Of a DNA stretch of 64,000 nt, positions 49,823 to 59,086 are shown one piece after another. Origin of the DNA: Haloarcula rubra (GTDB lineage Archaea; Halobacteriota; Halobacteria; Halobacteriales; Haloarculaceae). Made by a program: the position numbers and the translations under genes. Every line of letters begins with the position of its first letter. The stretch's first letter is position 1. The stretch covers positions 186,001 through 250,000 of the forward strand of contig NZ_RKLR01000005.1 in the NCBI RefSeq assembly GCF_019599465.1. Direction: 5' to 3'. The notes below the pieces were generated by a model. That model was not told the origin of the DNA and did no database searches. It worked only from the letters and a program-made list of their open reading frames with translations.

Positions 49823-50079
49823 GGTTCCACCTCCTCGGTCGCGGCGGCCGTCTCGGTCTCTCCGTCGGCGTCCGTGACGGCGATGGCGTCAAGCGGACAG
49901 GCGGCGGCCGCCTGCTCGGCCGACTCGCGCCGGTCGTCGTCGAACGTCGCGGTGACGGCTTCCGCGTCGTCGACTTCGAGACTGGCAAGTCCCTCGCCGT
50001 CCTCCACGAACCGGTCGTCGCGCACGAGACAGGCGAACACGCCGTCGCAGGCCTCGCGGTCGATAGTGATTCGGTACAT
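49819..50079 (-). CDS. 3Fe-4S/4Fe-4S-type ferredoxin
   Basis: An 86-residue ferredoxin: C11-x5-C17 in CDGVFACLVR and C61-P in AAAACPLDAI, with the usual second cysteine position taken by Val. This pattern usually carries a 3Fe-4S cluster. An acidic tail follows. Its place between cbiH1 and the LAGLIDADG-like gene, with a four-base overlap with the latter, suggests it supplies electrons to a cobalamin step such as CbiH ring contraction or CbiG. Confidence 0.85.
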   Translation of the reverse strand: MYRITIDREACDGVFACLVRDDRFVEDGEGLASLEVDDAEAVTATFDDDRRESAEQAAAACPLDAIAVTDADGETETAAATEEVEP

Positions 50080-50081
50080 GC

Positions 50082-51044
50082 TCAGTAGTCGTACTTCGTC
50101 TCGTAGCCCCGCGGCGTGACCATCCGCTCGTCCCAGACGTAGGTGTCCTCGTTGCCGACCAGCAGCGTGGTCGTCATGTCAACGAGGTCCGTCTCGCCCA
50201 GTTCGGGGAGGTCCCCCAGGTCGACGATCTCGACCCGTTCGTCCTCGCGGCCGGCGGCGTGGACGACGCCGACCGGCGTCTCGGGGTCGCGGTGTTCCAG
50301 CAGAATCTCGCAGCACTTCTGGTAGTTCTCGCGGCGCTTGCGACTCCACGGGTTGTAGATGGCGATGGTGAACCCCTCCTTGGCGGCGGCGTGGAGCCGT
50401 GACTCGATGGTCGGCATGTCCGTGAGGTGGTCCGACAGCGAGATGGAGACGGTGTCGTTGACCAGCGGCGCGCCGACGCGGGCGGCACACGACTGGGCCG
50501 CCGGGACGCCCGGCACGACGTCGAAGTCCAGCATCGACGCCGTCGCGCCCTTCGACTCGACGATTTCGAGCGCGAGACCGGCGAGCGCGTAGACGTTCGG
50601 GTCGCCACTGCCGATGATGGCGACGTCGTTGCCGGCGAGCGCCCGGTCGATTGCCTCCTCGGTTCGGGAGACTTCGCCACACATCGGCGTGTCGTAGATG
50701 TCGTCGGCGCTCTCAGTGATGTCGTCGGGGAGCAGGTCGACGTAAGTCGTGTAGCCGACGATGTGCTCGGCGTCGGACAGGGCGGCCTTCGCGCGGGCGG
50801 TCATCCCCTCCGGTTGGCCGGGGCCGAGGCCGACCGCCACGAGGCGGCCGGGGTCGGCGTCGAAGTCGTCGACGGTGGCGCCGACCTCCTCCTCGTCGGC
50901 GTCGTCGGTGGACGCCCCGCACCCGCTACTGCTCGACGACGAGGACGACGCGCCACACTTCGACGTGGTGTCCTCTGTGGCCTCGGTCTGTCGGTCGGTC
51001 GTCGATGCTCCGCAGGTCGTGGTGTCGGTGTCGTCAGTACTCAT
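50082..51044 (-). CDS. cbiH: Cobalt-precorrin-3 (C17)-methyltransferase, copy 1, with CGAS tail
   Basis: A 320-residue CbiH/CobJ methylase that methylates C17 and contracts the ring. GRLVAVGLGPGQPEGMT, AIIGSGDPNVYALAG, DVVPGVPAAQSCAARVGAP and IAIYNPWSRKRRENYQ are family motifs. An N-terminal tail of about 60 residues carries three CGAS repeats separated by Thr/Ser/acidic runs. Ordinary homologues lack this tail, which may hold a metal or Fe-S centre. It lies next to a second cbiH, four bases apart. Confidence 0.9.
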   Translation of the reverse strand: MSTDDTDTTTCGASTTDRQTEATEDTTSKCGASSSSSSSSGCGASTDDADEEEVGATVDDFDADPGRLVAVGLGPGQPEGMTARAKAALSDAEHIVGYTTYVDLLPDDITESADDIYDTPMCGEVSRTEEAIDRALAGNDVAIIGSGDPNVYALAGLALEIVESKGATASMLDFDVVPGVPAAQSCAARVGAPLVNDTVSISLSDHLTDMPTIESRLHAAAKEGFTIAIYNPWSRKRRENYQKCCEILLEHRDPETPVGVVHAAGREDERVEIVDLGDLPELGETDLVDMTTTLLVGNEDTYVWDERMVTPRGYETKYDY

Positions 51045-51047
51045 GGC

Positions 51048-51965
51048 TCAGAAGTCCTCCACGTCACGCCCGCCGCGCGGGGTGACGAGAAACTCGCGGT
51101 AGTCGTTCTCCCAGACTTCGGTCTCGTGGGTGCCGACGAGGATGGACGACCCCATCCCGCCGACCTTCTCGTCGTGGTCGGGCAACGCGCCCAGCGTCGT
51201 GATGGTCTGTGTCTCGCCGTCGACGTTGCGGCCGGCCTCGCCGCGGCCGGCGTCGTTGACGATGGCGGCGGGGACGTCGTCGGCCCGTTCCTCCCGCAGG
51301 ACCGAGACGGCCCGTTCGTAGTCGCGCCAGCAGTTGTACAGGACGACGACGAATCCCGAAATAGCGGCCGCCCGGAGTTTCTCCTCGATCTCGTCCCAGC
51401 CGCGCCACTTGTCCGACAGCGAGACGGTACAGAAGTCGTTCGAGAGGGGCGCGCCGAGGTTGGCCGCCCCGCCCAGCGCCGCCGTCACGCCGGGGACGAT
51501 TTCGATGGGGACGTCGCCGGCGTCCTCGGCCTCGGCCATCGTGAAGAGGAGGTCCGACTTCCCGTAGACGTTCGGGTCGCCGCCGGAGACGTGGGCGACG
51601 TCCTCGCCGTCGCGAACGCGCTCGAAGGCCTCACGGGCCAGTTCGACCTGCCGCCCCATCGAGGACCGGACCAGCGTCTGGCGGGTGCCGTCGGGGCGTT
51701 CGAGGACGGTCCCCTCCTCGTCGACGCCGGTGTCGGCACTGGCCTCGACTTCGGCGCTCTCCGGCGGGAGCGTCCCGTCTCGCCGGAGGAACTCCTGATA
51801 CAGGTTCGACGCGACGACGCAGTCGGCGGTGCGGACGACCTGCTTCGCTCGCTGGGTCATGTCGTGGGGCAGGCCGGGGCCGATGCCGACGACCGAGAGC
51901 GTGCCGTACGCCGACCGTCGGGCGTCGGTCGTGGTCGCGGCCGACGCCTCGTCGGCCTCGCTCAT
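51048..51965 (-). CDS. cbiH: Cobalt-precorrin-3 (C17)-methyltransferase, copy 2
   Basis: A 305-residue CbiH/CobJ-type methylase: LSVVGIGPGLPHDMTQRA, HVSGGDPNVYGKSDLL, IEIVPGVTAALGGAANLGAP and VVVLYNCWRDYERAV. It shares the general pattern with copy 1 but differs through much of its length, so the two probably have separate roles, for example methylation and lactone formation. ATG 51965 overlaps the cbiG stop (ATGA). Confidence 0.88.
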   Translation of the reverse strand: MSEADEASAATTTDARRSAYGTLSVVGIGPGLPHDMTQRAKQVVRTADCVVASNLYQEFLRRDGTLPPESAEVEASADTGVDEEGTVLERPDGTRQTLVRSSMGRQVELAREAFERVRDGEDVAHVSGGDPNVYGKSDLLFTMAEAEDAGDVPIEIVPGVTAALGGAANLGAPLSNDFCTVSLSDKWRGWDEIEEKLRAAAISGFVVVLYNCWRDYERAVSVLREERADDVPAAIVNDAGRGEAGRNVDGETQTITTLGALPDHDEKVGGMGSSILVGTHETEVWENDYREFLVTPRGGRDVEDF

Positions 51966-52933
51966 TCGCCTATCGCCACCGTTACCGCCTCGTCGTAGCG
52001 CGTCTTCTCGGCCAGCAGGTCGTGGTCGCGGCCGCCGGCGATGGCCGACGCCTCGGCGATGCCCGGCCAGCCGATGAGTTCCTTCGACCGCGAGGGCGTC
52101 GGCCCCTCGAACTCCTCCAGCGTCTCCTTCTCGAAGGCGACGACGCCGAGGTCCCACGCCTCGGCGGCGGCGAGCATCCCCTCCTCGTCGGCCTTGCGGG
52201 TGCCGGTGGCGACGAAGTCGACGTCACTTCGGTCGCGGCCGGCCTCGTCGAGGGCGCGGTCCCACGCGGCGTGGAACTGCTCGACGTCGGCCCCGGCGAC
52301 GCTCCCGGTCCCGAGGACGACGCCGTCCTCGCCGTTGCGCTTCAGGACGGTCACGTCGTCGTCGACCAGCACCGCTCGCGGGCCGTCGAGTCGCTCGACG
52401 GGGCCGAGTTCGTCGTCCAGCACCGCGAGGTTCGTCGCCACCGTCGAGTCGCCGTTGACAACGTGGGAATCGAGGGCCTTCGCCTGCTTCTCGACGCCCT
52501 GCTTGCCCGCCGCCTCGCTGGCGGTGGTCATCGCCGGCACCGCACCCATGGAGGCGAGGTCGTCGGCGACCTGATTCGCGCCGTGGTGGCCGCCGGTGAT
52601 GGGGATGGCCCACGTCAGTTCCTCGTCGACGACGCAGATGGCGGGGTCGTCCCACTTGTCGTCCAGCAGGTGGGCGGTCTTGCGCATCGCGATACCGCTG
52701 GCCATCAGGCCGACGAAGCAGTCGTACCCGCCCCAGTGCTCCTCGAAGACGTCGCCGTGGTACGCCAGAATCTCGATGGAGTCGTAGCGGTCGCCGATGC
52801 CATCGGCGATTTGCTGGGCGGTGTCCATCTTCCGCTCGAAGGCGACGATGGCGATGTCTTCGGCCACCTCGCCGTCCGAGTCGGGCGCTTTGCAACTGTT
52901 CGAACTGCTGTCTGTGTCGTTGTCCGTGCTCAT
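51962..52933 (-). CDS. cbiG: Cobalt-precorrin-5A hydrolase
   Basis: A 323-residue CbiG, which opens the ring lactone and releases acetaldehyde. The N-terminal domain has FVGLMASGIAMRKTAHLL, the linker WAIPITGGHHGANQVADDLA, and the C-terminal domain VATGTRKADEEGMLAAAEAW. ATG 52933 is chosen; the 25-residue leader DNDTDSSSNSCKAPDSDGE is low-complexity and contains a cysteine, recalling the CGAS tail of CbiH. It is separated from cbiF by 108 bp that contain a short repeat. Confidence 0.92.
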   Translation of the reverse strand: MSTDNDTDSSSNSCKAPDSDGEVAEDIAIVAFERKMDTAQQIADGIGDRYDSIEILAYHGDVFEEHWGGYDCFVGLMASGIAMRKTAHLLDDKWDDPAICVVDEELTWAIPITGGHHGANQVADDLASMGAVPAMTTASEAAGKQGVEKQAKALDSHVVNGDSTVATNLAVLDDELGPVERLDGPRAVLVDDDVTVLKRNGEDGVVLGTGSVAGADVEQFHAAWDRALDEAGRDRSDVDFVATGTRKADEEGMLAAAEAWDLGVVAFEKETLEEFEGPTPSRSKELIGWPGIAEASAIAGGRDHDLLAEKTRYDEAVTVAIGE

Positions 52934-52989
52934 GAGAACCTCTCGGCCGGTGACGCAACCGCACGTGGCTGCCGGCCGGTCAGCCACGC

Positions 52990-53017
52990 GGGTGGGACTG
53001 AAAGGGGGCTTTCTGGC
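52990..53017 (+). repeat. Haloarchaeal short repeat, copy 3 (compact form)
   Basis: GGGTGGGACTGAAAGGGG (52990-53007) runs directly into GGCTTTCTGG. The first 18 bases are identical to the minus-strand copy near 15.9 kb. It lies inside the cbi operon, between cbiF and cbiG, so it is not confined to convergent gene ends. Confidence 0.6.
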
Positions 53018-53041
53018 TGTACGCGGTAGCGGTGGACCATC

Positions 53042-53911
53042 CTAATCGTCGGCCTCCCCCGTCGAATCGGAACGGTTCGCCCAGTCGCCGTAGAGGAACG
53101 ACCGCTCGTAGTCCTCGCCGCCGACGGCGTCGCCGATAACGACCATCGCGGAGGCGCGGTAGCCCGCCGCCTCCAGTTTCTCGCCGATGGTGGCGATAGT
53201 ACCCTCCACGACGTCCTCGTCGGGCCACGAGGCGTGGTACACCGCCGCGACGGGCGTCTCGGGGTCGTGACCGTCCGCCAACAGTCGGTCCATCGTCTCG
53301 CTGACGGCGTGCGTTCCCAGATAGATACACGTCGTCACGTCGCCCATGCCGACGAACTCCGAGATGTGGTCCTCGTCTTCGCTCAGGGTCTTCCCCTGCG
53401 GGCGGGTGAAGGCGACGTGGTTGGCCACCTCGTTGAGCGTCAACTGCGTCCTGAGGGTGGCACTCGCGGCGAAGGCGCTCGTGACGCCGGGGACGATGTA
53501 GGTCGGGACGCCCTCGTGTTCCAGCGCGTCCATCTGCTCCAGCGCGGCGCCGTAGATGGCAGGGTCGCCGCTGTGGAGGCGGACGGCCGTCTCGCCGGCC
53601 TCGTAGGCGTCCCGCATCAGCGGAATCAGCTCCTCTAAGTCCTTGCCGATGGAGGTCACCGTCTCGGCGTCGGCGCAGTACTCGTCTAAGAGTTCGCTGT
53701 TGACGAGCGACCCCGCGTGGACCACGAGGTCGGCGTCGGCGAGCAGTTCGCGCCCGGCGACGGTCAGCAGGCGCGGGTCGCCCGGCCCGGCACCGACGAA
53801 GGGAATCCCCTCCTGTTCGTCGCCGGCGCTGTGGTCGTACACCCGGTCGTCGCGGTTGCCGGCGACCGAGTCGATGGCCTCCTGCGGGTCCGTCTCTCCG
53901 GCGTCGCTCAT
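53042..53911 (-). CDS. cbiF: Cobalt-precorrin-4 (C11)-methyltransferase
   Basis: A 289-residue SAM methylase: IPFVGAGPGDPRLLTVAGREL (from residue 36), VVHAGSLVNSELL, AVRLHSGDPAIYGAALEQ and YIVPGVTSAFAASA match CbiF/CobM. The first 35 residues are a halophilic tail. It overlaps cbiL by four bases (ATGA). Confidence 0.94.
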   Translation of the reverse strand: MSDAGETDPQEAIDSVAGNRDDRVYDHSAGDEQEGIPFVGAGPGDPRLLTVAGRELLADADLVVHAGSLVNSELLDEYCADAETVTSIGKDLEELIPLMRDAYEAGETAVRLHSGDPAIYGAALEQMDALEHEGVPTYIVPGVTSAFAASATLRTQLTLNEVANHVAFTRPQGKTLSEDEDHISEFVGMGDVTTCIYLGTHAVSETMDRLLADGHDPETPVAAVYHASWPDEDVVEGTIATIGEKLEAAGYRASAMVVIGDAVGGEDYERSFLYGDWANRSDSTGEADD

Positions 53912-54702
53912 CGGTCCACCTCGTCACCACAGAGGGCGCTTTCGGACCGTTCCTGTCGCACCAGCGGGTCGGACGCGTAGTCGCCGCCGTCCGAGACCAG
54001 ACCGCTCTCGTCGCTCGCTTCGAGGAACGCGTCGGTCGCCTGTTCGACGCGGGCGTCCGGTCGTTCGGCGTAGGCCAGCGTGTAGTAGTCTCGCTCGTCG
54101 AGTTCGGACGGGTCGTCGGTGACGAGCGTCTCTCCCTGTTCCATGAACAGGCGGCGGCCGTAGGTCACGTCGTAGCCCGCCTCGACGAGGCCAGCGTGGG
54201 TCGCCGGCGCGTCGGTCACCTTGAACAGCACCATGCGGTCGGGGCCGGTCGGCGACTGGCCCGCGTCGGCCTCTCTGAGTGCGAGACTGGCCCCGGCGGT
54301 CACCTCGACGCCCAGTGCCGTCGCGAACGCGGTGACGGCGCTGACACCCGGCACGACTTCGAGGTCGACCTCGGGGTGGAACGCCGCGAGCGTTCGGCGG
54401 AGGTGGCCGAAGGTCGAGTAGACGTTCGGGTCCCCCAGCGTGACGAACGCCGCGTCGCCCTCGCGGGCGGTCGTCGCTATCTCGGCGGCCGCCTCCTTCC
54501 ACGCCGCCCGGAGTTTCTCCTCGTCGCGGGTCATCGGGAAGTCGAGGTCACCGATGCGCGCCTCGGGGACGTGTTCGGTCGCCACCGACCGGGAGAGTCG
54601 GCCGGGCGAGTAGACCACGTCGGCGTCTTCGAGGGCGCGCTTCCCGCGGACGGTGACGAGGTCGGCCTGTCCGGGGCCGAGGCCGACGCCGTAGAGCGTC
54701 AT
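53908..54702 (-). CDS. cbiL: Cobalt-factor II / precorrin-2 (C20)-methyltransferase
   Basis: A 264-residue methylase that acts first after cobalt insertion. LYGVGLGPGQADLVTVRGKRA, VTLGDPNVYSTFGHL, LEVVPGVSAVTAFATALG and VLFKVTDAPATHAGLVEAG are typical of CbiL/CobI. It overlaps cbiT and cbiF by four bases each, so three genes are translated as a coupled block. Confidence 0.94.
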   Translation of the reverse strand: MTLYGVGLGPGQADLVTVRGKRALEDADVVYSPGRLSRSVATEHVPEARIGDLDFPMTRDEEKLRAAWKEAAAEIATTAREGDAAFVTLGDPNVYSTFGHLRRTLAAFHPEVDLEVVPGVSAVTAFATALGVEVTAGASLALREADAGQSPTGPDRMVLFKVTDAPATHAGLVEAGYDVTYGRRLFMEQGETLVTDDPSELDERDYYTLAYAERPDARVEQATDAFLEASDESGLVSDGGDYASDPLVRQERSESALCGDEVDR

Positions 54703-55292
54703 CGGTCGCCCTCCGCCGGGTCGGGTGACCCGCCGTCGGCGGCGACGGCGTCGCTCGCGCTCCCGACGAGCATGTAGACGGGGTTCTGCGAGTCGAAACT
54801 CGTCGCGCCGGCGAGTTCGTAGCCGTGGCTCACCTGAAACTGGACGACCTCCTCCAGCAGGTCGCGGTCGCGGAACGCCTCGGTCGCCGCGCCGGCGACT
54901 TCCAGTCGCGAGACGTTCATCACGACGCGGTCGACGCCCGTCTCGACGGCGTGGTCGAGGACGGCCTCGTAGTTGCGCGACCCGCCCAGAAAGAGCGCGT
55001 CGGCGTCCTCGGGCAGGCCGTCGGGGGCCTCTGCCTCGCGCAACTCGACGGCGGCACTGGTGTCGTTGGTCGCGAGGTTCTTCCGGGTCACGTCGAGACG
55101 GTCGGGCTTCCGTTCGAGCGCGGTGACCCGGCCGGCGCGACGCGCCGCCTCGACGGTCACCGCACCGGTACAGGACCCGACTTCGGCGAAGTGGTCGTCC
55201 GCTGTGAGCGCGAGTTTGCTGGCGAGGACGGCCCGGACCTCCGATTTGGTCGGGCCGGCCTTCGCGTCGTGGGGAAGCGAGACGCGGGACAT
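54699..55292 (-). CDS. cbiT: Cobalt-precorrin-6B (C15)-methyltransferase (decarboxylating)
   Basis: A 197-residue Rossmann-type methyltransferase that methylates C15 and removes the C12 acetate carboxyl. PTKSEVRAVLASKLAL, DHFAEVGSCTGAVTVEAARR (SAM motif) and ADALFLGGSRNYEAVL match CbiT. First gene of the long cbi operon. I use ATG 55292; TTG 55304 and GTG 55295 are less likely. Dyad operator 4 begins 27 bp upstream. Confidence 0.93.
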   Translation of the reverse strand: MSRVSLPHDAKAGPTKSEVRAVLASKLALTADDHFAEVGSCTGAVTVEAARRAGRVTALERKPDRLDVTRKNLATNDTSAAVELREAEAPDGLPEDADALFLGGSRNYEAVLDHAVETGVDRVVMNVSRLEVAGAATEAFRDRDLLEEVVQFQVSHGYELAGATSFDSQNPVYMLVGSASDAVAADGGSPDPAEGDR

Positions 55293-55318
55293 CACGCTAT
55301 ACAACTGCAGTAGCGCCT

Positions 55319-55338
55319 AAAACAATTTTGGTTGTATT
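55319..55338. promoter_or_regulatory. Cobalamin-locus dyad operator 4 (cbi operon)
   Basis: AAAACAA-ttttgg-TTGTATT, differing at one arm base from perfect symmetry and from operator 2. It abuts the TTTTAGG TATA-like element of cbiT and lies 27 bp before its ATG, the same distance as operator 2 to cobN. Confidence 0.65.
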
Positions 55339-55356
55339 AGTGCAAACCGAGGGTGA

Positions 55357-56892
55357 TTACTCGTTCAGGTACCGCCGGCCGTGACGGTACAGCACCGCGA
55401 GGGTCAGACCCCACAGCAGGTGACTGCCGAGCGTCGTTGCGGCGACGTTCGGCAGCGGCGCGGGGATGCCGACGAGTCGGAGCCACAGGGGCATGACGAG
55501 CCCCGCCGCGACCAGCCACAGGGCCACCGCCCACCCGAACGCCGTCCCGTAGTATCGGAGTCGGTCGTCGACCGACGACGGGACGAGTTGGACGAGTCCC
55601 GCGTACGTCAGCCCGAAGACGACGCTGTGGAACTCGTGGGTTATCCAGCCCACCGTGGGGTCCGTCGTCCCGTACAGCGCGCCGATGATGGGGACGGCGC
55701 CGCCGAGATACTGCATCAGCAGTCCCATGACCGCCCCCGCCAGTAGCGACGCGCCGACGACGAGTCCGAGACCACGCCGTGAGAGGCCGTAGGAACTCCC
55801 GGCGTCGGCCCCGGCACCGCCGTCCGTGTCGGCCCGGCGCACCGTCAGCGTGACAGTCGTCCCCGTGTCGTCGACAGAGGCGTCGACGCGCCCGCCGTAA
55901 CTGCCCGCGAGCAGGCGCACGAGGTTCAGTCCGAACCCCGTCGAGCGCTCCGCGTACACCGCGACCTCGCCGCTCTCGACGAGTGCCTGCTGGTCGGCGG
56001 GCAGTCCCGGCCCCTCGTCGGCGACGGCGATGGCGACGCCGGCCTCGTCGGCCGTCACTCGGACCTCCACGGCCGGTGCCTCGGCGTCGTCGTAGACCAC
56101 GGCGTTCTCGACGAGGTGGGCGACGGCGTCCTCCAGTAGTGGGTTCGCCCAGACGGTGACCCCGTCGGCCGCCGACGTGTCGACGGTGATACTCGCCGCG
56201 GGATAGCGGTCCCGGACCGCCTCGACGGCACTCGTCACGCAGTCGGTCACGGGAATCGCGTCCAGCGCGCCGAGCGTGTCGCCGTCGCGGGTGATGTGTT
56301 TCACGTTCTCGACGGTGGTCGCCACGTCGTCGGTCCGGCGCTCGATGGCGGCCGCGGAGTCGGTGTCGTGGGTCCGCTGTAACACCTCGGCGCGGCCGCG
56401 GATGACGGTCACGGCGTTGAGCACCTCGTCGCGGAGGAGTCGCGTCACCATCTCCAGCCGCCCGGTCTGGCGTTCGAGTTGGCGGCGCTGGCGGGCCGCG
56501 TGCCCCGCGTAGACACCCGTGAGCGCACCGCCGGCGCTGCCGCCGATGAGGAAGTTCGCGAGGTAGGTCTGTGAGCGGACCGGGTCCATCGCGAGGTTCG
56601 TGCCGTTGGCGACGAGCGTCAACACCACGAGGACGAACATCGCACCGGTGCCGGCGACACACCACGTGGCTACCGTGCGGACGAACGACCGCTCGAAGTC
56701 GCCCACCACGAGCGAGACGCCGAACACCGAGAGCCCGAGCCCCAGCGCTAGGGGGACGAGACCGCCGACGAAGAACCGGAGTGGGTCGTCGTACGCCGCG
56801 AGCGTGACGGTGAACCGCGTCAGGAAGAAGCCGAGGCCGGCGACGACCAGCCCGCTCGGAGCGAACCGCCGGGAGAGAGACGAGACATCCAT
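55357..56892 (-). CDS. Histidine-kinase-like membrane protein with Asp in place of the phospho-His
   Basis: A 511-residue protein. Four N-terminal hydrophobic segments (about 13-130) precede a coiled stretch, a dimerisation helix LLRDEVLNAVTVIRGRAEVL (152-171), a HATPase domain (N box HLVENAVVYDD, G boxes DEGPGLP and STGFGLNL) and a second membrane domain of about five helices at the C-terminus (from 375). Haloarchaeal kinases read LRHE or LRHD where this has LRDE: the acceptor His is D155 (codon GAC). The ATP-binding part looks intact. It may be a phosphatase, a pseudokinase, or act on a partner. It lies between cbiT and uvrB. Confidence 0.8.
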   Translation of the reverse strand: MDVSSLSRRFAPSGLVVAGLGFFLTRFTVTLAAYDDPLRFFVGGLVPLALGLGLSVFGVSLVVGDFERSFVRTVATWCVAGTGAMFVLVVLTLVANGTNLAMDPVRSQTYLANFLIGGSAGGALTGVYAGHAARQRRQLERQTGRLEMVTRLLRDEVLNAVTVIRGRAEVLQRTHDTDSAAAIERRTDDVATTVENVKHITRDGDTLGALDAIPVTDCVTSAVEAVRDRYPAASITVDTSAADGVTVWANPLLEDAVAHLVENAVVYDDAEAPAVEVRVTADEAGVAIAVADEGPGLPADQQALVESGEVAVYAERSTGFGLNLVRLLAGSYGGRVDASVDDTGTTVTLTVRRADTDGGAGADAGSSYGLSRRGLGLVVGASLLAGAVMGLLMQYLGGAVPIIGALYGTTDPTVGWITHEFHSVVFGLTYAGLVQLVPSSVDDRLRYYGTAFGWAVALWLVAAGLVMPLWLRLVGIPAPLPNVAATTLGSHLLWGLTLAVLYRHGRRYLNE

Positions 56893-56986
56893 AGTGAGCG
56901 TCGACGGTCGGTCACCGACCGACTCGGTTACACGTAGGTAGTTGTATGACTATTGATAAGTGTTGCCCAAAACTGTGCGCCGGTGG

Positions 56987-59053
56987 TCAGAACTCGTCGG
57001 TGCCGGGTGCGGGCACGCCGCCGTCGTCGCTCTCCGGCGCGTCGAGGTCGAACTCCTCGCGCAGGTCGCGGATGCGGTCACGGATGTCCGCGGCGAGTTC
57101 GAACTCCAGATTGTTCGCTGCCTCCTGCATGCGTTCTTCGAGTTGGTCGACGCGGCGGGCGGCCTCGTCCTCGTCTGCCGGCCCGTCGCCGGAGACGTCG
57201 CTGGTGTCGGTCTTGCTCCCGGGGAGGTTCGTCTCGCCGACCGCCTTCTCGATGGTCGTCGGTTCGTAGCCGTGTTCCTCGTTGTACTGTTGCTGGATGC
57301 GACGGCGTCGCTGGGTCTCCTCTATGGCCGACTGCATGGCGTCGCTGCGCTCGTCGGCGTACAGGACGACTTCCCCGTTGACGTTTCGCGCGGCCCGCCC
57401 CATCGTCTGGACCAGCGTGGTCTCCGAACGGAGGAAGCCTTCCTGGTCGGCATCCAGAATCGCCACGAGCGAGACTTCGGGGATGTCCAGTCCTTCACGC
57501 AGGAGGTTGATGCCGACGAGAACGTCGATCTCGCCCAGTCGGAGCGAGCGGATGAGTTCGTGGCGTTCGAGTGTATCGGTCTCGTCGTGCATGTAGGCCA
57601 CGTCGACGCCGGCCTCTTCGAGGAACTCCGTGAGGTCCTCGGCCATCCGTTTGGTGAGGGTGGTGACGAGGACGCGTTCGTCCCGTTCGATACGGTCGTC
57701 GATGCGGTCCATCAGGTCGTCGACCTGTCCGGTGGCGTCGGCCACCTCGACGGCGGGGTCGACGAGGTGCGTGGGTCGGACGATCTGCTCGACGACCTGC
57801 TGGCTCTCCTCGCGTTCGTAGTCGCCCGGCGTCGCGGAGACGTACAGCGTCTGGTCGGTCTTCGCCTCGAACTCCTCGAACGTGAGCGGGCGGTTGTCGA
57901 ACGCGGTGGGGAGGCGGAACCCGTTCTCGACCAGACTCTCCTTGCGGGACTTGTCGCCGGCGAACTGGCCGCGAATCTGCGGGAGCGTCTGGTGGGACTC
58001 GTCGATGACCGTGAGGAAGTCCTCGGGGAAGTAGTCGAGCAGGGTGTAGGGGGCCTCGCCGCTCTCACGGTCCGAGAGGTGGACCGAGTAGTTCTCGATG
58101 CCCGAACAGTAGCCCGTCTCCTGCATCATCTCTAAGTCGAACGTGGTCCGCTCCTCGATTCGCTGGGCGGCGACGGCGTCACCCTTGCGGTCGAAGTAGC
58201 GGATGCGCTGTTCGAGCAGTTCCTCTATCTCCTCGATGGCGCGTTCGAGGCGTTGCTCGGGAATCGAGTAGTGTTCCGCGGGGTGGATGAGCGCGGCCGG
58301 TTCCTCGCGGACCACTTCCCCCTTCAAGGGGTCGACCTTCAGCATCCGGTCTATCTCGTCGCCCCAGAACTCCACGCGCAGCGCGTAGCGGCCGTACATC
58401 GGGTAGATTTCGAGCGTGTCCCCGCGCACGCGGAAGGTGCCCTGCGTGAAGTCGACGTCGTTGCGCTCGTAGTTCAGGTCGACCAGACGGCCCAGCAACT
58501 CGTCGCGCTCTATCTCCTGGCCGACCTCCAGCGAGAGGGACATGTCGATGTAGTTGCGCGGGTCACCGAGGCCGTAGATGGCCGAGACGCTCGCGACGAC
58601 GATGACGTCGTCTCGCGTGAGCAGCGACCGAGTTGCGGAGTGGCGCAGGCGGTCTATCTCGTCGTTGATGGAGGCGTCCTTGTCGATGAACGTGTCCGTC
58701 TGCTCGACGTAGGCCTCGGGTTGGTAGTAGTCGTAGTAGGAGACGAAGTACTCGACGGCGTTGTCCGGGAACAGGTTCCGGAACTCCTCGTACAGCTGGG
58801 CGGCGAGGGTCTTGTTGTGGGCGATGACGAGCGTCGGTTGCTGTATCTCCTCGACGACCCACGAGACGGTGTTGGTCTTCCCCGACCCGGTCACGCCGAG
58901 CAGGGTCTGCTTGTCCATCCCCTGCCGGTAGCCCTCGGCCAGTTGCTCGATGGCCTCGGGTTGGTCGCCGGCGGGGTCGAACGGGGCGTCGACGCGGAAC
59001 TCGCTGTCGGCGTCGGGGCGGTCTATCGAGAGGGGGCCTCCGGCGTCGCTCAT
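56987..59053 (-). CDS. uvrB: Excinuclease ABC subunit B
   Basis: A 688-residue damage-verification helicase of nucleotide excision repair. Walker A GVTGSGKT (53-60), the beta-hairpin region [22 protein letters not shown]-box TVIDESH, motif [11 protein letters not shown] and a C-terminal UVR domain ([19 protein letters not shown]) that contacts UvrC are all seen. ATG 59053 is the family start MSDAGG; upstream, the frame runs into repeat DNA. Confidence 0.96.
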   Translation of the reverse strand: MSDAGGPLSIDRPDADSEFRVDAPFDPAGDQPEAIEQLAEGYRQGMDKQTLLGVTGSGKTNTVSWVVEEIQQPTLVIAHNKTLAAQLYEEFRNLFPDNAVEYFVSYYDYYQPEAYVEQTDTFIDKDASINDEIDRLRHSATRSLLTRDDVIVVASVSAIYGLGDPRNYIDMSLSLEVGQEIERDELLGRLVDLNYERNDVDFTQGTFRVRGDTLEIYPMYGRYALRVEFWGDEIDRMLKVDPLKGEVVREEPAALIHPAEHYSIPEQRLERAIEEIEELLEQRIRYFDRKGDAVAAQRIEERTTFDLEMMQETGYCSGIENYSVHLSDRESGEAPYTLLDYFPEDFLTVIDESHQTLPQIRGQFAGDKSRKESLVENGFRLPTAFDNRPLTFEEFEAKTDQTLYVSATPGDYEREESQQVVEQIVRPTHLVDPAVEVADATGQVDDLMDRIDDRIERDERVLVTTLTKRMAEDLTEFLEEAGVDVAYMHDETDTLERHELIRSLRLGEIDVLVGINLLREGLDIPEVSLVAILDADQEGFLRSETTLVQTMGRAARNVNGEVVLYADERSDAMQSAIEETQRRRRIQQQYNEEHGYEPTTIEKAVGETNLPGSKTDTSDVSGDGPADEDEAARRVDQLEERMQEAANNLEFELAADIRDRIRDLREEFDLDAPESDDGGVPAPGTDEF

Positions 59054-59086
59054 TGTGTGGGGGTAGGGTTGGAGAGACTTGAGGCT

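Noticed and set aside
55293-55356. Cobalamin riboswitch before cbiT
   Set aside because: The leader is too short, no B12-box-like sequence is present, and a DNA dyad explains the site better.
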